Of a stretch of DNA of 41,040 nucleotides, positions 23,774-32,498 are shown in pieces (position 1 is the stretch's first letter; each line of letters starts with the position of its first letter). A program made the translations under genes and the position numbers. Under the pieces are notes generated by a model, which ran no database searches, had not been told where the DNA came from, and saw only the letters and a program-made list of their open reading frames with translations. Source of the DNA: Allomuricauda sp. (GTDB lineage Bacteria > Bacteroidota > Bacteroidia > Flavobacteriales > Flavobacteriaceae); contig CP051244.1 in assembly GCA_017795045.1 (NCBI GenBank), positions 2,199,979 through 2,241,018 of the forward strand, written 5' to 3'.

Positions 23774-24316
23774 TTATTTGGAGCGGTTTTTAGATGTATC
23801 CTCCTTTCGTTTTTTCTTGTTCTTGTTTTTCTTCTTCCCAAGCTTTCCTTTTACACGACCTATCTCTTCTTCAATCCGTCTTATGAATTCATTGTTCAGT
23901 CCGTGTTTTTTTGCTTGCTTGTATGCATTGATCGCTTCCTTGTACTCGCTTTGTACTTCGTTGAGCAAACCTTGATAGAAATACAAAGCTGCTTTGTCTG
24001 CTGCCTTCAAGTCTATGGCGAAATCCAAGAGTTTCTGGGCTTCTTTATAATCCTCGTTCATGATCAAGGTTCTGATATAATCAGGATATATATAAGGCAC
24101 CTCCATATTGCTGGTCATGGCCTGGGCGTAGCATTCCTTGGCTGCTTCATATTCACCCAACTGTTCAGCGTATACCTTTCCCATCAGACAAAGAGCCTTT
24201 GCATTTTTGTCATCATAGGATAGGGCATAGTTCAGTGCTTCGATCGCTTCCTCAAGGTCATACGGATATGCATCCAGTGCCTTGAACAGGTACATGTCAA
24301 AATTTGTTCTTTCCAT
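23774..24316 (-). CDS. TPR protein with Lys-rich tail, leads the tRNA array
   Basis: A 180-residue cytoplasmic protein made of helices with TPR spacing (ALNYALSYDDKNAKALCLMGKVYAEQLGEYEAAKECYAQA, split here by my reading, residues ~25-65; another pair at ~70-105 and ~110-145). The last ~25 residues are almost all Lys/Arg/Asn/Ser, suggesting nucleic-acid or tRNA contact. Its stop lies 13 nt before tRNA-Tyr, so the tRNAs are probably processed from its mRNA. A stem-loop (AACCGC...GCGGTT) spans the last codons and could mark a processing site. A chaperone or adaptor for the array RNAs is a reasonable inference. Confidence 0.75.
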   Translation of the reverse strand: MERTNFDMYLFKALDAYPYDLEEAIEALNYALSYDDKNAKALCLMGKVYAEQLGEYEAAKECYAQAMTSNMEVPYIYPDYIRTLIMNEDYKEAQKLLDFAIDLKAADKAALYFYQGLLNEVQSEYKEAINAYKQAKKHGLNNEFIRRIEEEIGRVKGKLGKKKNKNKKKRKEDTSKNRSK

Positions 24317-24411
24317 GATATAAGTTTCCTAGTGCATTTTGGGTATGGACATGCCAATCCCATTATGCAGTTTGCATTGGCCTCGGAAATGTTTATGCGG
24401 TAATTGGGCAT

Positions 24412-24453
24412 AAAAAAATCCGAAACACTCCATTTTCTTGAATGCTTCGGATT
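24412..24453 (-). terminator. Terminator of small RNA B
   Basis: Minus strand AATCCGAA / TTCGGATT, 8 bp with inner pairing, followed by seven T. It lies ~100 bp upstream of the TPR start, so it is not the TPR gene's own terminator. Confidence 0.75.
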
Positions 24454-24597
24454 CTTTATAGGAGACTGTGCCCCTTATGGAAAGAACCGAAGCTTTCTGA
24501 ATGATTGTTCTCCAAACAATCGGCTTTTAAAACAACTTTGATATAAAAGCATAGCTTCGTTTTTACTGTTATGATTCACTTGTGTCGTTCTTGATTC
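24412..24597 (-). ncRNA. Candidate small RNA B, about 185 nt
   Basis: A promoter (TTG near 24633, -7-like ATATTTG followed by CACC at 24601-24612) and a terminator (24412-24453) bracket ~185 nt without a protein frame. The minus-strand RNA has hairpins GTCG-AATCAAGAA-CGAC near the start, GATTGTT-TGGAG-AACAATC in the middle (the same GATTGTT/AACAATC stem also occurs in the 207-nt tRNA-like RNA) and GGGG-CACAGT-CTCC. Family unknown. Confidence 0.5.
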
Positions 24598-24600
24598 GAC

Positions 24601-24612
24601 GGTGCAAATATG
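24601..24612 (-). promoter_or_regulatory. Promoter of small RNA B
   Basis: CATATTTGCACC on the minus strand, with TTG about 20 bp upstream. The same 12-mer occurs at the promoter of small RNA A. Confidence 0.55.
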
Positions 24613-24818
24613 AAACCAATATTTTGAATACACAAGAAAAATAATGATTTAATTTACTGAAAATCAATTAGTTAATTTCATTTTAGGTAATAGTTCCCCT
24701 GTCCGCTTTTCAGCAGATTTTGAACATTTTACAATCGCCTGTCTCTCAATTGATTTTAGTTTCAACTATTTCTCTTTATATCGTTTTAATTTTCACTCAT
24801 TTCTTAAAAATTTTCCAT

Positions 24819-24848
24819 AAAAAAAGCGCCCAATGTTGTTGGACGCTT
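24819..24848 (-). terminator. Terminator of small RNA A
   Basis: Minus strand AAGCGTCCAA / TTGGGCGCTT (one mismatch) around 5 nt, then seven T. Confidence 0.8.
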
Positions 24849-25003
24849 GTGTATTGTATCATGATTTGCTTTACATCACTATAAAATAGATTCACAACTA
24901 GACACATCACGTCCCTTACGCGAGGATAATTCCAATATCCAGCGATAGTCACACTGATTGAACAGTGCTCCCGGTTTGCTATGTACTCTAGTATTTTTCA
25001 TTT
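24819..25003 (-). ncRNA. Candidate small RNA A, about 185 nt
   Basis: Bracketed by a promoter at 25006-25017 and a terminator at 24819-24848. Minus-strand RNA: a closing helix ACTAGA...TCTAGT with ACAT/ATGT holds a branched core with CACTG-TTCAAT-CAGTG (T-arm-like loop) and GGATA-TTGGAAT-TATCC (7-nt loop). A closed, branched core of this kind is reminiscent of Y RNA or tRNA-like modules. It lies directly downstream of the DUF3825 gene. Confidence 0.5.
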
Positions 25004-25005
25004 GT

Positions 25006-25017
25006 GGTGCAAATATG
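25006..25017 (-). promoter_or_regulatory. Promoter of small RNA A
   Basis: CATATTTGCACC on the minus strand, preceded about 20 bp upstream by TTTTTGG. It lies just inside/after the DUF3825 stop (25058). Confidence 0.55.
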
Positions 25018-25057
25018 TGAAATACAAATATTAATTCCCAAAAAGTATTCAATTCTT

Positions 25058-25840
25058 TTATGGCTGCAACCAATCTCTATCTGGTCGAGCTATCTGCCTA
25101 GCATTATTTATTGCCATATCTAAAGTTAAACAAGTTGAAGCTCTGTACATCATTCCATAATCCTCAACTACAAGTGCCAAGTCTGCAATTTTTGGATCGG
25201 TTAGGCATAAGGGTATCAGTAATTGAATGTTGTTTCTATAGTATTGAGGAACAGCTGTTTTATAGCTTCTTTTAACCCTTTCTTTTGCATTGTCAATAGA
25301 CCCTTTAATAAAATTTTGTAATTGAAAGTTGTTCATTGTAGAATAGGGAGCAGGGAATCTTACTTTATTGTCTTCAATGATGTGCTCTATGTTAGCAACT
25401 AACTCTTTCTTGATGTCATAAACAAGTTTACTTGGATTATCCAAATAGAAGGCCATTTCAGGAAGAGTAGGGAACTTGCTTAATTCATATTCACCTTTTC
25501 TCACAAATCTGTAAAAATGCCAATATGGGTCAACATCTTCAAGTTTATTTTCTTCAAAGACCATGAAAATTGGTTCTTGGTTTCTAGTAACTAAGCCAGT
25601 ATTTAAGCAACAATGTTTCCCTTCATTGGAGTAGGAAATTTTCCTTTCTTCGGCTAGCCTCTTATATGTGTATTTAAGGTAGTTTTCTAATATTGGAAAC
25701 TCAGAATCAGATTCTGTATTATGGTATTTCCAATCTTCCTCTTCACAGAATCCGGCTAAAAATTCAATATTCTCACTGAATTTTGGTAAAAAAGCAAACT
25801 GGTGTAGGTGTTCAGGTAAATCTAATTTATCATTTTTCAT
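25058..25840 (-). CDS. DUF3825 family protein, likely RNA-associated
   Basis: A 260-residue soluble protein. The C-terminal half (LLIPLCLTDPKIADLALVVE, TCLTLDMAINNARQIARP, DRDWL) matches my recollection of DUF3825, a family found with RNA-binding and RNA-repair genes; the N-terminal half contains AFLPKFSENIEFLAG and a Trp/His-rich strand (PYWHFYRFVRKGEYELS). No catalytic residues can be named. It starts 51 bp after the rtcB stop on the same strand, so it is in the rtcB operon and under operator copy 1. A role in recognising damaged or tRNA-like RNA is inferred only. Confidence 0.65.
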   Translation of the reverse strand: MKNDKLDLPEHLHQFAFLPKFSENIEFLAGFCEEEDWKYHNTESDSEFPILENYLKYTYKRLAEERKISYSNEGKHCCLNTGLVTRNQEPIFMVFEENKLEDVDPYWHFYRFVRKGEYELSKFPTLPEMAFYLDNPSKLVYDIKKELVANIEHIIEDNKVRFPAPYSTMNNFQLQNFIKGSIDNAKERVKRSYKTAVPQYYRNNIQLLIPLCLTDPKIADLALVVEDYGMMYRASTCLTLDMAINNARQIARPDRDWLQP

Positions 25841-25891
25841 GTTCTAAATATTAAGTTGTTATATGTTTAATAGTTGGTAAATGCTTTTGTA

Positions 25892-27313
<1,422 letters not shown>

Positions 27314-27349
27314 TTACTGATGAGCCAAATAGACTCTTATGATTCCGTA

Positions 27350-27357
27350 CAAAGATT
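27350..27357 (-). promoter_or_regulatory. -7-like box of rtcB promoter
   Basis: AATCTTTG on the minus strand, one base off TAnnTTTG, 9 bp after operator copy 1. The leader to ATG is about 80 nt. Confidence 0.5.
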
Positions 27358-27366
27358 TCACAACTA

Positions 27367-27388
27367 CTGCGCAAACATTTTGCGTAGA
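27367..27388 (-). promoter_or_regulatory. WYL operator copy 1 (rtcB promoter)
   Basis: Minus strand CTACGCA-N7-TGCGCAG. It touches the stop codon of the 27390-28292 gene, so it lies in the rtcB promoter and not in a long intergenic gap. It is shared, half-site for half-site, with copies 2 and 3. Confidence 0.75.
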
Positions 27389-27389
27389 A

Positions 27390-28292
27390 CTAATTTTCGT
27401 TCTTATTCACATCTTTTCCTAAGAAATCTATTAAGAATAGTAGCTCTTGGTCAATTGAAATTGAATCCAAACTTGGCATTAGTTTACGAAAATCAAATAG
27501 GTAACAAGAGATTATTTGTATAGTCTGGTATAATAATGTCCCGCGTCGTTCAAGATCATGTCTATTCTTATACAAGTCTCCGAATTGAAATACCGAGTAG
27601 TACGATGGATGAGCGTCCAAGGATAACATTTGATATGACCTAGAGTCTTCGGAGTGGTTTTTGTTCGTGTTTGCATAGATATTTTTCCATGAAATATTTT
27701 GTACTCGACCTTTATTAATTGTTAGTTGCCATCTATTGTTTTTAATGTAGTCATCAATCTTTTTTTGATTACTGGAATAGATGCTTGTAGACTTTATTTC
27801 TGAGATTAATTTGTTGACGAACTCTTTTTCCTTTTTAATTTTAGTTGAGTTTTCATCCGAAAGAGGAGAAGTATTTTTCTTGACTAAATTTAATCGTTGG
27901 TTCAATGAGCATATTTTCCACATATTATATAGAACGATAAACTCTTCTTCATTCCAACCTTGAATAAAAAGATGATTGAAATACCCATAATTTTCATATA
28001 ACGATCTAAATATGCTAGACATGGAATGTATGTCAATAAAAGCATTGTGTGATTCATTTTCTTTAGATGAAAAGCTCATACCATTCGATAAGGTCAGAAT
28101 TGAATTTGCTTTACAAAGAGCCATTTGCAACATCATATTCGAGAACTTTTCATCTCCTGTTTTATGATGATGAGATACATATTTTAGTCCCGTTGAAATT
28201 ATGTTTTGAAGTGTGGTAGTTTGAAATTTATGATTTGTAAGCAAGCTATCTATATTGCTTTTTAGATTTCTTAAATAATTGAGGCGTTCCAT
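27390..28292 (-). CDS. Unknown all-helical protein between rtcB and wyl
   Basis: A 300-residue, AT-rich gene, Ser/Asn/Lys-rich, all-helical by eye, with no membrane segment. SSIFRSLYENYGYFNHLF (about 95-112) and SLDAHPSYYSVFQFG (about 225-240, His-Pro-Ser-Tyr) look like the conserved parts of DUF5677-like proteins, which are sometimes HEPN-related, but the match is weak. It has its own operator copy 2 and a -7-like box (TTAATTTG, minus strand) 8 bp further on, so it is a regulon member rather than a passenger in the rtcB operon. Its base composition differs from rtcB and wyl, which suggests later insertion between them. Confidence 0.6.
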   Translation of the reverse strand: MERLNYLRNLKSNIDSLLTNHKFQTTTLQNIISTGLKYVSHHHKTGDEKFSNMMLQMALCKANSILTLSNGMSFSSKENESHNAFIDIHSMSSIFRSLYENYGYFNHLFIQGWNEEEFIVLYNMWKICSLNQRLNLVKKNTSPLSDENSTKIKKEKEFVNKLISEIKSTSIYSSNQKKIDDYIKNNRWQLTINKGRVQNISWKNIYANTNKNHSEDSRSYQMLSLDAHPSYYSVFQFGDLYKNRHDLERRGTLLYQTIQIISCYLFDFRKLMPSLDSISIDQELLFLIDFLGKDVNKNEN

Positions 28293-28326
28293 TCTTTATT
28301 TCATTTAAATCAAATTAAACTTTTAT

Positions 28327-28348
28327 CTGCGCAATTATTTTGCGTAGA
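28327..28348 (-). promoter_or_regulatory. WYL operator copy 2 (shared by wyl and the 300-residue gene)
   Basis: Minus strand CTACGCA-N7-TGCGCAG; 16 of the 21 positions, including both half-sites, are identical to copy 1. It is 35 bp before the 28292 start and 38 bp before the divergent wyl start, so autoregulation is likely. Confidence 0.75.
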
Positions 28349-28385
28349 TAAATAAAACTGCTAATTTCCTATAAAAATAGTAGTT

Positions 28386-29405
28386 ATGGCCCTGAATAAG
28401 AATGCTCTCATAAGGTACAAGACGATTGATAATTGTTTACAGAACAACTATCGTCAGTGGACCTTGGAGGATTTGATAGAGGCATGCTCCGATGCGCTCT
28501 ACGAGTATGAGGGAAGGGACGTCAATGTCAGTAAACGTACGGTACAGTTGGATATTCAAATGATGCGCAGCGATAAGTTGGGCTATAATGCACCTATTGT
28601 GGTCTATGACAAGAAATTTTACCGTTATGAGGACGAGGATTATTCCATTACGGATATTCCCTTGAATGAAAACGATATGAATGTACTCACTGAAACTGTG
28701 GAAATGCTGAAACAGTTCAAAGATTTTTCACTCTTTTCGGAACTTGGTGGAATTATACAGCGATTGGAGGATAAAGTGTATACGGAGAAAACACATAGGT
28801 CTTCCATCATCCATTTGGACAAGAATGAAAACCTGAAAGGCCTTCATTGGTTGGATGAACTATATCAAGCCATTCAAAAAAAGATTGTGCTGAAGGTGGA
28901 GTACAAATCGTTTAAAGCCACCGAGTCCAATGTCATTACTTTTCACCCTTACTTGTTGAAGGAGTTCAACAATCGCTGGTTTCTGATCGGGATGGGAAAT
29001 GGGAATAGGGGAGTGGTAAACCTTGCTCTTGACCGGATTATTGCCTTGGATTACGACTTGGCATTAACCTATATAGAGCATGACTTTGATGCGGATGACT
29101 TCTATAAGGATGTTGTGGGGGTTACGGTAAGCAGAGGACGTCCTTCGGTTGTAAAGTTATGGATAGACAGCCATAATGCACCATATGTTCTCACCAAACC
29201 CATACATCATTCGCAAAGATTGGTCAAGGAACACGAAGATGGTAGTATTGAGGTTACTTTTTTGGTCAAACCCAATTTTGAATTGGAACGTATGTTGTTG
29301 GGTTTTGGAGAATCCGTTGAGGTTTTAAAGCCCGAAAATTTAAGGAACCGGATTGCCGTCAAGTTGGAGAATGCGGTAAACAAATATAAAAAAGAAAGTA
29401 GCTGA
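28386..29405 (+). CDS. WYL-domain transcriptional regulator
   Basis: A 339-residue protein. The first ~80 residues form a winged helix (IRYKTIDNCLQNNYRQWTLEDLIEACSDAL and VSKRTVQLDIQMMRSD), then a helical linker, a WYL domain (~150-240; VEYKSFKATESNVITFHPYLLKEFNNRWFLIGM, with the W-F-L motif) and a WCX C-terminal domain. WYL regulators often sense nucleic-acid ligands and control defence or repair genes. It is divergent from the 27390-28292 gene and rtcB; the three matching palindromes in the locus are its probable binding sites. It takes the place of the sigma54-type RtcR used by Enterobacteria. Confidence 0.85.
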   Translation: MALNKNALIRYKTIDNCLQNNYRQWTLEDLIEACSDALYEYEGRDVNVSKRTVQLDIQMMRSDKLGYNAPIVVYDKKFYRYEDEDYSITDIPLNENDMNVLTETVEMLKQFKDFSLFSELGGIIQRLEDKVYTEKTHRSSIIHLDKNENLKGLHWLDELYQAIQKKIVLKVEYKSFKATESNVITFHPYLLKEFNNRWFLIGMGNGNRGVVNLALDRIIALDYDLALTYIEHDFDADDFYKDVVGVTVSRGRPSVVKLWIDSHNAPYVLTKPIHHSQRLVKEHEDGSIEVTFLVKPNFELERMLLGFGESVEVLKPENLRNRIAVKLENAVNKYKKESS

Positions 29406-29419
29406 CTCATTGGGGTCAT

Positions 29420-29737
29420 TCTTCAATGAATGCCATTTTATGGTCTTAAATTATGGAAAACATAATTAAGCAAAAAGTCTATTTAAAGGCTTGATAAAGA
29501 AGTAGACAAACTTGAAGTTGGAAGTTTAAGGTTCTATTTTAAGTTTATTTTAGATTTATTACTTATTTTGGTAATGCAAAGCAACCATAAGTTTTGCCTC
29601 TGAATGTACTGTTTTATAGACAGTTTAGAGTTCGGTTAATCAGTATCAGTATATAGTATAAAGTGTTGACTATAAGTTAGTTGGAAATACTGCTTTCTTC
29701 CAGTCATGACGACCTCCCTTAGATTGTCTGAATAACT
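29420..29737. other. AT-rich gap between wyl and integrase, nothing convincing
   Basis: About 320 bp without a protein frame. There is a small palindrome (ACTGT-N7-ACAGT, near 29609-29626). It lies at the boundary between the RNA-repair locus and the integrase and may hold integrase-arm sites. Confidence 0.3.
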
Positions 29738-30958
29738 TTAGATAGCTTCAATTAACTTCTCGTTGTAGTCATCCAGGATAGTAGTCGGCAACGATTTGAG
29801 ATAGATTTGAGTTGTATTCAGTTTACTATGTCCAAGCATGGCAGAAATGGCCTCCAAAGGAATGTTGTGAAGCATAGCTTGTGTAGCAAAGCTATGTCTG
29901 CTAACGTAGGTTGTAAGCTTCTGCTCAATTCCACATAACTCCTGAATTGTTTTTAACCCATGATTATAACGCTGCCTTTCCCAATTAATCTCTCGTTCCT
30001 GTTTAGCAGGGTTTTCTCGTTTTATTACAGGAAATATGTAATCCTCCGCTTTCTTTCCTTTCAAATAACTGTTCAAGATTTCTGAAAGTTGTCCGGTTAT
30101 TTTTATGTCATATAGTTTTCCCGTTTTCTTTCTGCGAAATTTAATACGACCGTTCACAATATTGCTTACTTGGAGGTAGGCCATATCCGTGAAGTTCATA
30201 CCATAGAGAAAAAAGGAACAAATGAAATAGTTTCGATATCTAAACAAAGCTTGACCCTCTGGAATTTCCAATTCTAGAATCTTTCTGATATCTTCAATTT
30301 CCAAAGCTCGTTTTTCGGTTGGAATTTGTCTTATGGTATAATTCATAAAAGGATAGGCTTCCTTTTCAATTAATCCTGCTTTTATACCCTTATTGAAGAG
30401 TGCTCGTAAGCCGCGTAAGTAAGTAGATAATCCATTCCAACTATTTCCCTTTGCTAAATGATATTTTTCAAAGCGTTTGATGAAGGAGTAATTCACTTCA
30501 TTGAACTTAAGATCTTTGCCCTTATTGAAGGTCTTCAAGACCGATAAAATGCCTTTATAATGTCTGGCCGTCCCATATCTGTGTGCCGCCTTTAAATCCT
30601 CAACTACAGAATTCCCAAATTCAAAAAAGGATTCATAGGTACTGTTTTTTGTGATTCGATTTTTCACTTCAACAATTGACAAATAGTTTAACTTACCTTG
30701 ATCAGAAAGTTTGTTGAGAATGTCATTTGCACGAGCTTCTTCTTTTAATAAAAGCGTATTCAATCGGGCAATGGATTCCGTGCGAGTGTAGTTTCTTTTA
30801 ATGGAACATTTTTGATGATCCCAAAATATTTCGGATATTGAAAAACCAGTTGTGATGGATGTTGTTTTTCGCAAATGGGTGAGGCGAAAAATGATAGGGT
30901 AGGTGCCATCTTTTTTAGCTCTTCTTGTATCCAATAAAAGGGTCAAATATGTTCTCAT
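29738..30958 (-). CDS. Tyrosine recombinase (integrase)
   Basis: A 406-residue protein with an N-terminal arm-binding domain (MRTYLTLLLDTRRAKKDGTYPI), a SAM-like core-binding domain (~105-205) and a catalytic domain (~220-400). Visible catalytic elements: KKTGK (Lys), SRHSFATQAM (Arg-His), LGHSKLNTTQIYLKS (His and the nucleophile Tyr). The first Arg box reads GMNFTDMA, with Asn where Arg is usual, as in several Bacteroidota integrases. It sits next to the 3' half tRNA-Arg, pointing away from it, the normal place for an island integrase. Confidence 0.88.
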   Translation of the reverse strand: MRTYLTLLLDTRRAKKDGTYPIIFRLTHLRKTTSITTGFSISEIFWDHQKCSIKRNYTRTESIARLNTLLLKEEARANDILNKLSDQGKLNYLSIVEVKNRITKNSTYESFFEFGNSVVEDLKAAHRYGTARHYKGILSVLKTFNKGKDLKFNEVNYSFIKRFEKYHLAKGNSWNGLSTYLRGLRALFNKGIKAGLIEKEAYPFMNYTIRQIPTEKRALEIEDIRKILELEIPEGQALFRYRNYFICSFFLYGMNFTDMAYLQVSNIVNGRIKFRRKKTGKLYDIKITGQLSEILNSYLKGKKAEDYIFPVIKRENPAKQEREINWERQRYNHGLKTIQELCGIEQKLTTYVSRHSFATQAMLHNIPLEAISAMLGHSKLNTTQIYLKSLPTTILDDYNEKLIEAI

Positions 30959-31108
30959 TTACTTCAAGTTAGCAAAAAAATTTGCAAACAATTTGCAAAC
31001 AAATGATTGATTCCATTTGATTCCAAATGTGGCCAAAATAAATGTAACGCACTGAAATACAATAAAATACAGTGATTTTGGTTTTTGGAAGATTTGGTAT
31101 TAAAGCGG

Positions 31109-31150
31109 CTTCTAAGCAGACGGTCGAAGGTTCGAATCCTTCCGCGATCA
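31109..31150 (+). tRNA. 3' half of tRNA-Arg(TCT), attachment-site remnant
   Basis: CTTCTAAGCAGACGG followed by a T arm GAAGG-TTCGAAT-CCTTC and CGCGATC + A, then CC. The anticodon loop (TCT) and everything 3' of it are present; the 5' half is replaced by AT-rich DNA. This is what an integrase that recombines in the 3' half of a tRNA leaves at one end. A full tRNA-Arg(TCT) should lie at the other element end, which is not in the window. Confidence 0.75.
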
Positions 31151-31154
31151 CCGA

Positions 31155-31190
31155 TAAAAAAAGCAAGCTTTAAGCTTGCTTTTTTGTTTT
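31155..31190 (+). terminator. Terminator after the tRNA-Arg remnant
   Basis: AAGCAAGC-TTTAA-GCTTGCTT followed by T(6)GTTTT; an A-run on the other side lets it also serve the minus-strand dipeptidase gene. Confidence 0.8.
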
Positions 31191-31218
31191 GTACGATTTG
31201 GATTTTCCGCTCTTTCCT

Positions 31219-32481
31219 CTATCCTCCGGTTACTTCTCGAATCACACGCAGCCAGTTGAGACCAAGGATTTTCTTGATTCGTTCGTCGCTATAACCCAGC
31301 CTTTGCATGGCCATAGTGATTTGGGGAAAGTCACTGATGTCTTTGATTTCACGTGGTAGCTCCGGGCCACCATCCAAATCGGAACCGATGGCCATATGGT
31401 CTTCTCCCACTAAATTCACACCATAATCGATGACCTTGGCCAGTTGGTCCACATGCATCCAGTACTCATCAGGAATGGTTCCCTTGAAATTTAAAGGAAC
31501 TTCTTTGGCAACCGCCCTATCTGCTTCCTCAAGGGTCTTTGCAAAATCCTGTACCGAGGACGGAGTGGTCTCATTTGCGGCCTTTTGCTGCCAACCAAAA
31601 TATTTTGGATTGTTGAAAAGACTGCCAAAGTGAATCCCGATCACACCTCCTTTTGAGGCAATTGCTTTTGCAGCTTCGTCCGTAATACAGCGTGGGTGGT
31701 TCACAATACTATAAAATCCACCATGGCTGTAGGTGACCGGATGCTTACTGGCCTCAACCGTCTGTAGGATGGCATCATTGGAGGCATGGGCAACATTGAT
31801 GACCATACCAAGCCTGTTCATTTCTGCAATGACCTCTTTGCCAAGATCGTTGATTCCGCCCCAACGGCTCACATCATTACACGTGTCGATGAAGGCATTG
31901 GTTGTATTGTGAGCCGTCAACTGGATCGATCTAAGTCCCAAGCGATAGAGGGCTTGAAGCAATAGAATATCCCCATCAAGGTCGTAACCGCCCTCCAAAT
32001 CCAGAAAAGCAGCCATTTTCCCTTTTTTGTTGATGCGTTCTATATCGGAAGCATTGAGTGCCAATTCAATGACATCGTTGTTCTTTTCAATCTGTTCCAA
32101 AGCTAGATTGATCACACGAAAGGTGTTTTTGGTCTCCAATCTTCCCGGATAATAATGTTCCGGGGTATATACGGAGAAGAACATGGCATCTAGCCCCCCC
32201 TCTATGGCCCTTGGAAGGTCCACGGTACCATCCGAATAACGCTGCCCTATATCTGTTCCCATCAACAGTTCACGGGTCATGACATGGGTGTGTCCATCCA
32301 TAACAAAAGCATTCCGGTGTAGCTCGGGCATGGTTTGTTGGTCAAAATTCAAAGGTATTTTGTTCCCAGCTGCAGGAGTGGACAATAAGGATGTTATGGG
32401 AAAAACACTTCCAGCCAAGGGAAGCATGGATAAACTCTTTACTAGTTCTCTTCGTTGCATATGCGTATTGCTTTTTATCAT
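31219..32481 (-). CDS. Membrane dipeptidase (peptidase M19)
   Basis: A 420-residue protein with a Tat-like start (MQRRELVKSLSMLPLAGSVFP). M19 zinc ligands are visible: MDGHTHV (His, and His in place of the usual Asp), AAFLDLEGGYD (Glu), INVAHASN and VTYSHGG (His). The C-terminal HMAIGSDLDG and LGLNWLRVIREV are typical. It hydrolyses dipeptides outside the cytoplasm. It starts 18 bp after the next gene's stop, so the two form an operon with the Tat-type protein at 32499-33869. This is ordinary chromosome outside the island. Confidence 0.88.
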   Translation of the reverse strand: MIKSNTHMQRRELVKSLSMLPLAGSVFPITSLLSTPAAGNKIPLNFDQQTMPELHRNAFVMDGHTHVMTRELLMGTDIGQRYSDGTVDLPRAIEGGLDAMFFSVYTPEHYYPGRLETKNTFRVINLALEQIEKNNDVIELALNASDIERINKKGKMAAFLDLEGGYDLDGDILLLQALYRLGLRSIQLTAHNTTNAFIDTCNDVSRWGGINDLGKEVIAEMNRLGMVINVAHASNDAILQTVEASKHPVTYSHGGFYSIVNHPRCITDEAAKAIASKGGVIGIHFGSLFNNPKYFGWQQKAANETTPSSVQDFAKTLEEADRAVAKEVPLNFKGTIPDEYWMHVDQLAKVIDYGVNLVGEDHMAIGSDLDGGPELPREIKDISDFPQITMAMQRLGYSDERIKKILGLNWLRVIREVTGG

Positions 32482-32498
32482 TATTGTTGAGTCTTGCT

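Noticed and set aside
24879..25073. 64-codon minus frame over small RNA A
   Set aside because: Overlaps the promoter and hairpins of the RNA candidate and has no protein-like features.
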